64,000 bases of DNA from an uncultured Muribaculaceae bacterium. Lineage in GTDB: Bacteria; Bacteroidota; Bacteroidia; Bacteroidales; Muribaculaceae. A program made the position numbers and the translations under genes. The notes beneath the pieces are model-generated. The model made no database searches. It had not been told where the DNA came from and worked only from the letters and a program-made list of their open reading frames with translations. The stretch's first letter is position 1; each line of letters starts with the position of its first letter. This document shows, piece by piece, positions 36,410-43,688 of this stretch. The stretch covers positions 1 to 64,000 of the forward strand of contig CAJUCW010000017.1 of the NCBI GenBank assembly GCA_910585275.1. Direction: 5' to 3'.

Positions 36410-37644
36410 ATTCTGAAAAAGTTAAAGGCAAAATCTTACCGGCATGCGGTTTATTCCTTGAAATGATGGAAAAAGATAACCTTGGCGTCATCGTCTTCCA
36501 CATTTCCGGAGTCAAAGGCGACACCTTTGTTCTTTGCAATATTCAATGCTTCTGTCAAAGGCATAGCCGAGATATAGTAACCGTCGCGTATAGCAAGAAC
36601 CTCGTTCCGTAAAAAAGGAAAACCCTCATACGATTTAAGACCGACATGAAGCAGCTCACCCTTCTCTTCGGGATTGTCTAATGAAAACTTGTAGATGTTG
36701 GTGAATCTGCCAAGTATATAGAAGATTCCGACTGTCTGGTAAACGTGTTTCTTTCCCTTCCACAAAACCCCGGGCCACATCACTACCGGCTCACTACCCA
36801 GTTTCTGATATAATTCCCAGTAACCGAGGTTTTCCCCGAAATCGGATATCTGTTTAGGCGTGTTGAAACGGTAGGCCCATGCCTTATTTCCCCCGTTATC
36901 GTTCAAATCATAAACAGTGTAATCATATTGCTTAACCACCAGCATTTCATCCTTGCCCGTAAATACGAACGGATTGAATATACGAATGGATGAGAACGTG
37001 CTTTGATACTTTTCGAAAGGAAGACAATTTTCTGTAATGGCTTTTTTTCTTAAGTCGAACAATGAGAAATCGTATTTCGATTCATTGTCCGATTCCGAAG
37101 CCAACCAGATGCCATTGTCAGAACACTGTAATGCAGCGTAAGAATAGGGAAGGTCGTAGGTTTCAAGACAACGCCCTTCGAAATCATACGAAAGCATTTT
37201 CTTTTTCATCTCGCTTAACGCATATATGCAGTTTTCCCCAATACTTATGTCCTGTAAATCGACATATTCATCCGGTCCGTGTCCTTTTTTATTGAAACAG
37301 GACAACAATTTTCCGGTAATGTCGTATATGAAAACAGTGCCGCCGCTTGCTATAACCATCCTGTCGTTCTTCACGTCTATCACGTCAATTTCCCCCATAG
37401 GATATTTACTGTCCGGCTGGAGCACAGCGTATTTGTAGCTGTCGAAGAACCCCGTAGCATCATCCACCGTCGATTCAATATCGACATTGACATCGATAAC
37501 CGGACATTCCTCTTCAGCCATTTCCTTTATCCCGACGCACGATGACAGAATAAGGAATGACAGCATAAAATATACAAAAAAACGCCCTTTTAACAATTTT
37601 CTCATTTTGTTTTATTTGTTATTGTTAATTCAAATATTGAGTCT
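36203..37644 (-). repeat. Tandem duplication, copy 2
   Basis: Counterpart of 33669-35111. It spans the first about 70 codons of the intact 374-residue gene, all of duplicate A and about 40 bp of its upstream sequence. The pair implies an unequal crossover that generated a second 384-residue gene plus a truncated 374-residue gene. Confidence 0.85.
36451..37605 (-). CDS. Six-bladed beta-propeller lipoprotein, duplicate A
   Basis: 384 residues; the first about 260 residues equal those of duplicate B (33918-35072), including the lipobox LILSSC. The C-terminal third differs, ending VAFDSGNVEDDDAKVIFFHHFKE. It lies 175 bp downstream of a truncated lipoprotein gene; TTTG, 19 bp, AATATTTG upstream on the minus strand is an imperfect promoter candidate (in duplicate B the spacing is 17 bp). 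Confidence 0.82.
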   Translation of the reverse strand: MRKLLKGRFFVYFMLSFLILSSCVGIKEMAEEECPVIDVNVDIESTVDDATGFFDSYKYAVLQPDSKYPMGEIDVIDVKNDRMVIASGGTVFIYDITGKLLSCFNKKGHGPDEYVDLQDISIGENCIYALSEMKKKMLSYDFEGRCLETYDLPYSYAALQCSDNGIWLASESDNESKYDFSLFDLRKKAITENCLPFEKYQSTFSSIRIFNPFVFTGKDEMLVVKQYDYTVYDLNDNGGNKAWAYRFNTPKQISDFGENLGYWELYQKLGSEPVVMWPGVLWKGKKHVYQTVGIFYILGRFTNIYKFSLDNPEEKGELLHVGLKSYEGFPFLRNEVLAIRDGYYISAMPLTEALNIAKNKGVAFDSGNVEDDDAKVIFFHHFKE

Positions 37645-37780
37645 TAAAGTATGTGTCCAAAATCAATTAATGCATAGCTACGTAAAATCCGAGACGAACT
37701 TTCGAATCCGGATTCAATTAGAATGTAACCCCATCGCGCCATCATCCGAATCCGAAATTTCATCCCCATATTTCATAATT

Positions 37781-38206
37781 CTATGGAGTCTTTTCCCATG
37801 CTTCGCAAGCCTCGTTTATGGCCTCTATGAGATAATCCGAATTCAACGCCACGATATCCGAAACCGCCTCCGTATGCCGCATGTCGGCATCCTTTATCAT
37901 CCGGCTGAAAACACTGTCGCGCATCTGGTAGGGTACACGCGACATGGCCATATAGGCCGAGTCGTAATATTCGACCCCCTCCCCTCGGTAGTGATGATGA
38001 TACGGCATATTCTTTATCAGGTATTTTGCGGCACGAAGTTTCAGGGGGTTCGGATCGTCTTTGAAATAATCGAGCACTTTCTCTATTTCTACACGGTTAT
38101 CCCCCGCACATTCCAATGCACGCTCCACGTCGTCGCGGCAACCGGAAATGGAAATTGAAAGGGCCGCACCTACGGCGAATATGATATTTCTGCTTTTTAT
38201 CGGCAT
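37781..38206 (-). CDS. Short lipoprotein, probably the N-terminal remnant of a transglutaminase-like protein
   Basis: 141 residues; lipobox ISISGC (Cys 23) then RDDVERALECAGDNRVEIEKVLDYFKDDPNPLKLRAAKYLIKNMPYHHHY. This opening, with the charged helix and the YLIENMPxHxxY phrase, is the one I know from large Bacteroidales transglutaminase-like lipoproteins that sit beside propeller genes. The protein stops at EACEAWEKTP, where full-length relatives continue into the catalytic part. It is probably truncated, but its signal peptide and frame are intact, so it may still be made. Confidence 0.5.
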   Translation of the reverse strand: MPIKSRNIIFAVGAALSISISGCRDDVERALECAGDNRVEIEKVLDYFKDDPNPLKLRAAKYLIKNMPYHHHYRGEGVEYYDSAYMAMSRVPYQMRDSVFSRMIKDADMRHTEAVSDIVALNSDYLIEAINEACEAWEKTP

Positions 38207-38375
38207 TTTATTTCGGTTTAGTAATAGTAAAAAAAATAAGTTGGTAAAAAATTTATGAAGGATTTTCGAGGGATTTGGATTTCATCTTGCTGGCGAATAC
38301 CGGGGTATTTAACTAAAAGATGGAATGCAAATCACCGGAAAGACGAATAAATTTTACAAAATTATTTTTTGAAGA

Positions 38376-38873
38376 TTACTTAATGTAGCAACGGATGCAA
38401 AGGAGGATGGAGACAATGAGGAGGAAAAGGTTCTTTACGAACGTCTCGGGAGCGTTAAGATGAATGATTTCTCCGAAGCATCCGCACGATTCGAATGCCC
38501 CGTATGGCGACGTAAGGTTTATGAAGGTTATGCCCGTAAAGAAAACCATCGCCACGACATATAAAGGGGAGACATAATAAAACAACCGCCCGGACAAGGC
38601 AACGGCACCCATGAGAAATTCAATCACACAGAGTGTAACTGCCATGAACCCCGGGGAGGGCAATTCCGACGTAACCCCCAACATATTCAGATATTGCGTT
38701 ATCATCATCGACGTAGCCTCCGGACTCACCGCCTTAAACACCCCGGAAACTATGAAAACCGCAGCCAGACAATAACGGGCCAAATCAGCCAGCACTTCGA
38801 ACCGGTTGCCATGACATGTCGATGGGGAGCCATGCAATACCCTCAGATTTATGTCGGTTTCTAATTCAGTCAT
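38376..38873 (-). CDS. MauE/DoxX-type redox-associated membrane protein
   Basis: 165 residues with four membrane helices. Motif FESCGCFGE (about residue 128) between helices 3 and 4 is the CxCFG signature of MauE/DoxX-family proteins, which are linked to thiol-disulfide exchange in the envelope. No thioredoxin-like gene follows directly, as one often does. It is the first gene of the beta-propeller locus and stands 120 bp downstream of a strong promoter. It may keep exported proteins of the locus correctly disulfide-bonded (inference); several propellers have two or more Cys. Confidence 0.75.
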   Translation of the reverse strand: MTELETDINLRVLHGSPSTCHGNRFEVLADLARYCLAAVFIVSGVFKAVSPEATSMMITQYLNMLGVTSELPSPGFMAVTLCVIEFLMGAVALSGRLFYYVSPLYVVAMVFFTGITFINLTSPYGAFESCGCFGEIIHLNAPETFVKNLFLLIVSILLCIRCYIK

Positions 38874-38992
38874 AAGGTTGCTTGAAATGAATTATAAATT
38901 ATCTTCAAAAAAACAATTTCGAACGAATCCCGGAATATCTCAAAGGGCGTTCATTATTACGGATTCCACTACTATTTCGTGGTAAACTGATA

Positions 38993-39024
38993 CAAAATTA
39001 ACGTATTGTATTTAAATCTGCAAA
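38993..39024 (-). promoter_or_regulatory. Promoter of the beta-propeller/MauE locus
   Basis: On the minus strand TTTG (39024-39021), 20 bp, then TAATTTTG (39000-38993): full consensus with ideal spacing, about 120 bp upstream of the MauE-type gene. Confidence 0.8.
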
Positions 39025-39197
39025 TAAAGGGCCTATCGTACAAACAGGTCGCATAGTTGTTAGAATTCGTCTCGTTTTTATAAATATATCATTTATTTGC
39101 CCCTGAAAAAGACTCGAAAGTCCACGCCATGTTACCCATACGAACGACAATGATACGGATATGGATCCTCATCTTCCATAAAGGGAGTGAACAGCGG

Positions 39198-39283
39198 TCA
39201 AAACATCGCCTTCACACCGACACACGACAGTAGAATGATACAAATAATATCTAATTCGTTACAATTTGCAGCAATTTTGTCAA
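39198..39283 (-). pseudogene. Relic 5' end of a 384-residue propeller lipoprotein gene
   Basis: On the minus strand, TTGACAAAATTGCTG matches the ATGAGAAAATTGTTA start of the propeller genes, with the ATG now TTG. After a frame change, the sequence reads CIILLSCVGVKAMF and then a stop, which parallels FLILSSCVGIKEMA of the intact copies. Only the signal peptide region is left. Confidence 0.5.
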
Positions 39284-39385
39284 CTTATTCTTACGAAGGA
39301 ACGGCCAACGCATACTCTCGCATACTCTCGCAGCGCTTCCTTAAATTACAGAATATAGGATTAACCAAATTTACCACTTCTTTGT

Positions 39386-39393
39386 TATATTTG
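39386..39393 (+). promoter_or_regulatory. Putative -7 box of the Bcr/CflA-type exporter gene
   Basis: TATATTTG, a full TAnnTTTG match, 46 bp upstream of the start. No TTTG at the usual -33 distance. Confidence 0.45.
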
Positions 39394-39439
39394 TAAATTT
39401 CTCAGGGGGCATTTAAACGACAGACTTCCCTTCAGTTAT

Positions 39440-40639
39440 ATGGAAACAAAAACCACCAATACCTCCATCGCCATCAATTTCACCTTTATGGTGATTTATC
39501 TTGCCGGGCTCAGTGCGTTCGGATCGTTCGTCAACGACATGTATATACCTTCCCTTCCGTCGATGACTAAAGATTTCGGATGCACCATCCCCATGGTGCA
39601 GCTCGGGCTGACGATGGGCATGATAGGTCTCGGGCTCGGGCAGATTATACTCGGGCCGGTGAGCGACAAATACGGGCGCAAGGTGGTGCTCGTAAGTTCG
39701 ATTATAGTTTTCATTATCGGGGCGCTCGTTTCGCTCCTCTCCCCCACCATACATTTCTTCCTGATATGCCGCCTTGTGCAAGGGCTCGGGGCATCGGGAG
39801 GTTACTTTCTTGCACGCACCATCCCCACCGACCTCTACGGCGGACGCCAGCTCGCCAAAACGATGGCGATAATCGGGGCTATCAACGGATTCGCGCCGGC
39901 CTGCTCCCCTGTGCTGGGAGGGTTTATATCTGACAAATTCGATTGGAAGGGTGTGTTCGTGTTCCTTGCCGCCTTCGCCGTCTTACTGCTTTGTTTTTCC
40001 GCAAAACTTAAAGAAACCCTTCCGGTTGCGAAACGCATAAAAGGCTCACTTTGGGACGCTTTCAAAAATTACGGCAACCTTATCCGCAACTCGCGATTCA
40101 TGACCCATGTCATGCTTAAAGGCACCGCCCTCGGCATACTGTTCGCCTACGTGTCGTCGGCACCGTTCATCATACAGACCCATTACGGCTACTCACAGAT
40201 TCACTTCGGTCTTTTCATGGGATTCAACGCCCTCTTCATAGTGGCGGGGTCCATGATTGCCCTGAAGTTTCATGTTTTGAAAAAGGCGGCATTCGTCGGG
40301 GCGCTTATTCTTTATCCTGTAGTTATAGCGGAATGCATAGCGTTATGGCTGATAGACGATTTCTGGGCTTACGAGATTATACTGCTCCCGATGCTGTTCG
40401 CGCTCGGGATGATTTTCACCGTGAGCAACACACTCGCCATGAATGAAGGAAGGTCGGATGCCGGAGGGGCTTCCGCCGTGCTTGGCGTGATGGGATATGT
40501 TTTCGGAGCTACGGTGGCCCCACTCGTCGGGCTCGGCGACATCATGCACTCCACAGCAATCGCCTTCTTCGTCATCGCCTCGCTCGTGGTAGTCTTCGCC
40601 TGTCTCTCCCGCCGCATCCCCGCCGACCTCGACCAATAA
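39440..40639 (+). CDS. MFS exporter, Bcr/CflA drug-resistance type
   Basis: 399 residues with twelve membrane helices. DMYIPSLPSMTKDFG after helix 1 is the hallmark of the Bcr/CflA subgroup (proton-driven export of bicyclomycin, chloramphenicol and related compounds); GPVSDKYGRKVVL is the MFS motif A loop, and LVQGLGASGGYFLARTI with the motif C-like AINGFAPACSPVLGGFI supports an exporter. Single gene on the plus strand, with its own promoter box. The actual substrate is not predictable. Confidence 0.88.
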   Translation: METKTTNTSIAINFTFMVIYLAGLSAFGSFVNDMYIPSLPSMTKDFGCTIPMVQLGLTMGMIGLGLGQIILGPVSDKYGRKVVLVSSIIVFIIGALVSLLSPTIHFFLICRLVQGLGASGGYFLARTIPTDLYGGRQLAKTMAIIGAINGFAPACSPVLGGFISDKFDWKGVFVFLAAFAVLLLCFSAKLKETLPVAKRIKGSLWDAFKNYGNLIRNSRFMTHVMLKGTALGILFAYVSSAPFIIQTHYGYSQIHFGLFMGFNALFIVAGSMIALKFHVLKKAAFVGALILYPVVIAECIALWLIDDFWAYEIILLPMLFALGMIFTVSNTLAMNEGRSDAGGASAVLGVMGYVFGATVAPLVGLGDIMHSTAIAFFVIASLVVVFACLSRRIPADLDQ

Positions 40640-40687
40640 TCCTTCACAGTGAACCGACTATGCAGTACTTTCTTCAATAGCGAAGCT

Positions 40688-40699
40688 GCCAATATTGGC
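40688..40699. repeat. 12-bp perfect palindrome before the aldolase-like gene
   Basis: GCCAATATTGGC, 46 bp upstream of the start of the threonine-aldolase-like gene. It could be a dimeric operator or part of a terminator for the exporter gene. Confidence 0.35.
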
Positions 40700-40744
40700 G
40701 ATTGGATATTTTTTATTAACTTTACGCCATAAACGACGTAAGGA

Positions 40745-41767
40745 ATGGTATATTTTGACAGCGACTATATGGTAGGGGCGCATCCGGAAGTGATGCACAG
40801 ACTTGTGGAAACCAACGGGCTACACACCGTAGGATACGGATGCGACGAATTCACAGCCAAAGCCCGCGAACTGATTCTGCAGGCCTGCGGCATACCCGCA
40901 GGGGAAGTATATCTGCTCGAAGGGGGCACCCAGACAAACGCTGTCGTCATAGACCGACTCCTCGACCATAACGACGGGGTGATGGCTACCGAAACTGCCC
41001 ACATAAACGTTCATGAATCCGGTGCGATAGAGGCTAACGGCCACAAGGTGTTGGCACTTCCGGAGCATGAGGGGAAGCTGCGTGCCGACGACATCAGGGC
41101 ATATATCAGGGACTATAATGACGATGACACCCGCCTGCATAAAGTGCGTCCGGGCATGGTTTATATATCCTACCCCACCGAACTCGGCACCCTATATACG
41201 CGCCGTGAACTTGAAGCCATAAAAGAAGTCTGCGGCGAATACGGCATTCCGTTGTATATCGACGGAGCAAGACTCGCCTACGGACTGGCAGCCAATGGAG
41301 AACTTACATTAAGAGACATCGCTTCGCTGTGCGACGTCTTTTACATCGGCGGCACAAAATGTGGGGCATTGTTCGGGGAAGCGGTGGTGACGCGCCGGCC
41401 CGAATTGTTGCCGCGTTTCTTCTCCCTCATAAAGCTTCATGGCGCACTCCTTGCCAAAGGAAGGTTGCTCGGAGTGCAATTCTGTGCGCTCTTTGCCGAC
41501 GGTTTGTATGAAAGAATCGGGAAACATGCAATCGCAATGGCTATAAAACTCAAGTCCGGGTTCATTGCAAAAGGATATCGCCCTTTCATCGATTCCCCGA
41601 CAAACCAACAATTTTTTATCCTGCCTAACGAAAAGATTGACAGTCTGAAAGAAGTGGCGTCGTTTGAGCTATGGGGACCGCGTTGTGAAAAAGAAACCCC
41701 CGTGCGTTTCGTCACCGACTGGGCCACAACCGAAGAAGACATAGCCACTCTCCTCTCCTCCCTCTAA
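40745..41767 (+). CDS. Threonine-aldolase-family PLP enzyme
   Basis: 340 residues, PLP fold type I. Opening VYFDSDYMVGAHPEVMHRL, cofactor-region FLEGGTQTNAV-like text (VYLLEGGTQTNAVVIDRLL), substrate-loop ETAHINVHESGAIEANGHKV, cofactor Asp in IPLYIDGARLAYG and Schiff-base Lys in YIGGTKCGALFGEAVV (about residue 205). This is the low-specificity L-threonine aldolase pattern: cleavage of L-threonine or allo-threonine to glycine and acetaldehyde. The start has AAGGA 5 nt upstream. A beta-eliminating lyase of the same fold is the main alternative. Confidence 0.87.
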   Translation: MVYFDSDYMVGAHPEVMHRLVETNGLHTVGYGCDEFTAKARELILQACGIPAGEVYLLEGGTQTNAVVIDRLLDHNDGVMATETAHINVHESGAIEANGHKVLALPEHEGKLRADDIRAYIRDYNDDDTRLHKVRPGMVYISYPTELGTLYTRRELEAIKEVCGEYGIPLYIDGARLAYGLAANGELTLRDIASLCDVFYIGGTKCGALFGEAVVTRRPELLPRFFSLIKLHGALLAKGRLLGVQFCALFADGLYERIGKHAIAMAIKLKSGFIAKGYRPFIDSPTNQQFFILPNEKIDSLKEVASFELWGPRCEKETPVRFVTDWATTEEDIATLLSSL

Positions 41768-41808
41768 ATCCCAAAGATGGAATAAGTTTTTTCAACAACA
41801 AAGACTAA

Positions 41809-42015
41809 CTTCTGTTACATTGTGATATAAATGCATCCGCTCTTGCACAATGCCTTGGCATCAGCCAAAGCATCATGACACAATATATCGGAGGAAGCAA
41901 GAAACCGCCCTCCGATAGTGAATACCATATTAAGCGAGATCAGAAAGACTGGCCAAGAATTGACGACCGCGATACTTTAGAATCCCTTCTTCAACCAATA
42001 AAATCTAATTTATAG
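41809..42015 (+). pseudogene. Relic with a helix-turn-helix segment
   Basis: An open frame without a normal start reads INASALAQCLGISQSIMTQY then IGGSKKPPSDSE. This looks like the XRE/HicB-type helix-turn-helix (A-LGIS-S-M-QYI-G-KKPS). An internal ATG at 41875 would give only 46 codons, losing the first helix, and the 3' end overlaps the minus-strand gene. It is probably a degraded regulator or antitoxin gene. Confidence 0.35.
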
Positions 42016-43319
42016 ACATCTCTCAAATAATGCGCAATGATTCGTTTTATCAACTCTTCGTCATTGTCATCATAATCATCATCAAATCTATTTGTCCAGA
42101 CAACCTTATCCAACGGAACCTTTACATCTGAAACTTCATTAGACGACACATTCTCCCTTATGTAGGAATCTATTCTGTCAAACCGAATTCTGTCCCACAA
42201 CCGCCACGAGAATAGATACCTCTTCCCGTTTTTCACGAAAGATGTGGAACCCAAACATCGTGAGAATATATCAATAAGGATAATCAACTGTTTAGGAGAA
42301 ATATTTAAATTCTGCGATGAAATCATTTCCATCAAAGCAGGATCATCTTCCGAAAGAAATTGTATTCCAGAAAAATCCGCCTCGCTTATCAGTCCTTCCG
42401 GAGCGACCCTTTTCGATGCGTCGCTGTCAACGTCAGCCACTTGACGCACCCGTTCTTTGGAGATATTATAAATCTCCGCCAATTCTTGAATCGACTTCGT
42501 GCTTCCATCCGGATATAGACCATACCGATAACAAAGTATCCTGGCCTGCCTGTCATCGGAACGAATGAGATTAAGATAAAGTATATAGAGCTTAGGCAAC
42601 GTGTAATTCTCGCTATAATACCTTATACAGAATTCAATGTCATCGTCATTGAGGAAAGGGAAACGGTTCTTTATAGAAAGCGTTTCATTTATTATTGACG
42701 TTATCTCGCGACATTCTTTTTCAATATCGGAGTATTCTATCAATCGTTTCATACTTGCCGATAATTCCCTCAGTTTTCCGGCAAACGAAGAAAGCATATC
42801 GCCATACAACCTGAAAACGGTGTTGTCTTCACGGTTAGTGATGCTATCAAGTATTCCACTCATCTTTTCGGAGATTCCGAAAGATTCTCCATCATTCTCC
42901 CCGGGCAAGCATGAGGCAAGTCGGCCAAGATCCCTCAAGGAGATGTTAAGTATTTTATCCGGCTCTTGCGACAATACGTGTTGAGCTTTCGTCATCGCAG
43001 CAAAACAATACAAACTTCTTTGAATCGCTTGGAACTTCGCTATCGTTTCTGCCGTCTGATTTGCTTCTTCCAACAAATATGTGTCTTTCGCGATGTTAAT
43101 CAAATCATTCAATTCACCCCACACTTTTTTTCCACAACCTCTCCATTTCAAAACATCTTCTTTCTGTAAGCCGACGAGAGAGCCTAACGTCATATACTCC
43201 ATCCCATTACATATATTATAAGTACGGACAGATATGGCTCCAAAATGCAACAATTCATCAATAGTGGTTGAAAGGTGCAACTGTTTCGCAAAAGCGGGGA
43301 TATTTGTAGAACTTTCCAT
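41991..43319 (-). CDS. Hybrid protein with an alpha-CTD-like and a sigma-region-4-like domain
   Basis: 442 residues, soluble. Residues about 18-75 (IDELLHFGAISVRTYNICNG, TLGSLVGLQKEDVLKWRGCGKKVWGELNDLI) match the helix-hairpin-helix C-terminal domain of RNA polymerase alpha, which binds UP elements. Residues about 262-300 (QARILCYRYGLYPDGSTKSI, QELAEIYNISKERVRQV) match sigma-70 region 4, the -35 binding helix-turn-helix. A middle helical part and a C-terminal about 130 residues, ending in an acidic DDDYDDNDEE stretch, are unassigned. No region 2 is seen, so it is not a working sigma factor. A DNA-binding regulator is the most likely role. Its promoter at 43618-43648 is separated from the start by a long inverted-repeat element. 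Confidence 0.65.
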   Translation of the reverse strand: MESSTNIPAFAKQLHLSTTIDELLHFGAISVRTYNICNGMEYMTLGSLVGLQKEDVLKWRGCGKKVWGELNDLINIAKDTYLLEEANQTAETIAKFQAIQRSLYCFAAMTKAQHVLSQEPDKILNISLRDLGRLASCLPGENDGESFGISEKMSGILDSITNREDNTVFRLYGDMLSSFAGKLRELSASMKRLIEYSDIEKECREITSIINETLSIKNRFPFLNDDDIEFCIRYYSENYTLPKLYILYLNLIRSDDRQARILCYRYGLYPDGSTKSIQELAEIYNISKERVRQVADVDSDASKRVAPEGLISEADFSGIQFLSEDDPALMEMISSQNLNISPKQLIILIDIFSRCLGSTSFVKNGKRYLFSWRLWDRIRFDRIDSYIRENVSSNEVSDVKVPLDKVVWTNRFDDDYDDNDEELIKRIIAHYLRDVYKLDFIG

Positions 43320-43343
43320 GATATCTAAAATCTTATCAAAATA

Positions 43344-43551
43344 ATGAAGTTGTTTAAACTTTTTTCTTTTTCAAGATTTCGTCAGATTTTCGAGACGATT
43401 TTGAAACTTGAAGAGGGAGTTTAGCGGGCTAAACGAACGATGAAAGTTTCAAAAGCGACCGAAAAGATGGCGGAAGATTGGAAAAGAGGTCTTTTTAACG
43501 TAAAAAGCCTTAAGAAAATTAATCACCGTAAAAAAGTTTAAACAACTTCAT
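43344..43551. repeat. 208-bp inverted-repeat element (MITE-like)
   Basis: Bounded by perfect 22-bp inverted termini (43344-43365 and 43530-43551; the arms contain GTTTAAAC). Inside are an 11-bp pair (43399-43409 with 43444-43454), a central 7-bp hairpin (43419-43425 with 43428-43434) and a side hairpin (43491-43497 with 43501-43507). Flanking arms of the centre are also imperfectly complementary, so the whole element can fold into one long hairpin. It has no gene. It lies in the leader of the hybrid-protein gene. No clear target-site duplication was seen. Confidence 0.65.
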
Positions 43552-43617
43552 AGGTTAATATTTATATAAAGATGTCTGAGGCAAAATAAACAAGCCTATA
43601 AATCTCTGACGATGATG

Positions 43618-43648
43618 CAAATTTAACAATTTAATATAAAAACACAAA
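43618..43648 (-). promoter_or_regulatory. Promoter of the alpha-CTD/sigma-4 hybrid gene
   Basis: On the minus strand TTTG (43648-43645), 19 bp, then TAAATTTG (43625-43618). Full consensus. The start codon is about 300 bp downstream, so the transcript would carry the entire inverted-repeat element in its leader. Confidence 0.75.
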
Positions 43649-43688
43649 ATATTCTTACAATTTTCCATACAGAGAAATGATATTGCTC

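Larger units (their letters stand above)
39025..39439. other. Intergenic region with a relic gene and short repeats
   Basis: Holds the relic propeller gene at 39198-39283, two tandem copies of CATACTCTCG near 39311-39330, and a -7 box for the exporter gene at 39386-39393. Nothing else was recognised. Confidence 0.5.

Noticed and set aside
39301..39335. Short CATACTCTCG direct repeats as a CRISPR-like or recombination site
   Set aside because: Only two copies of 10 bp directly adjacent, with no spacers or associated genes.
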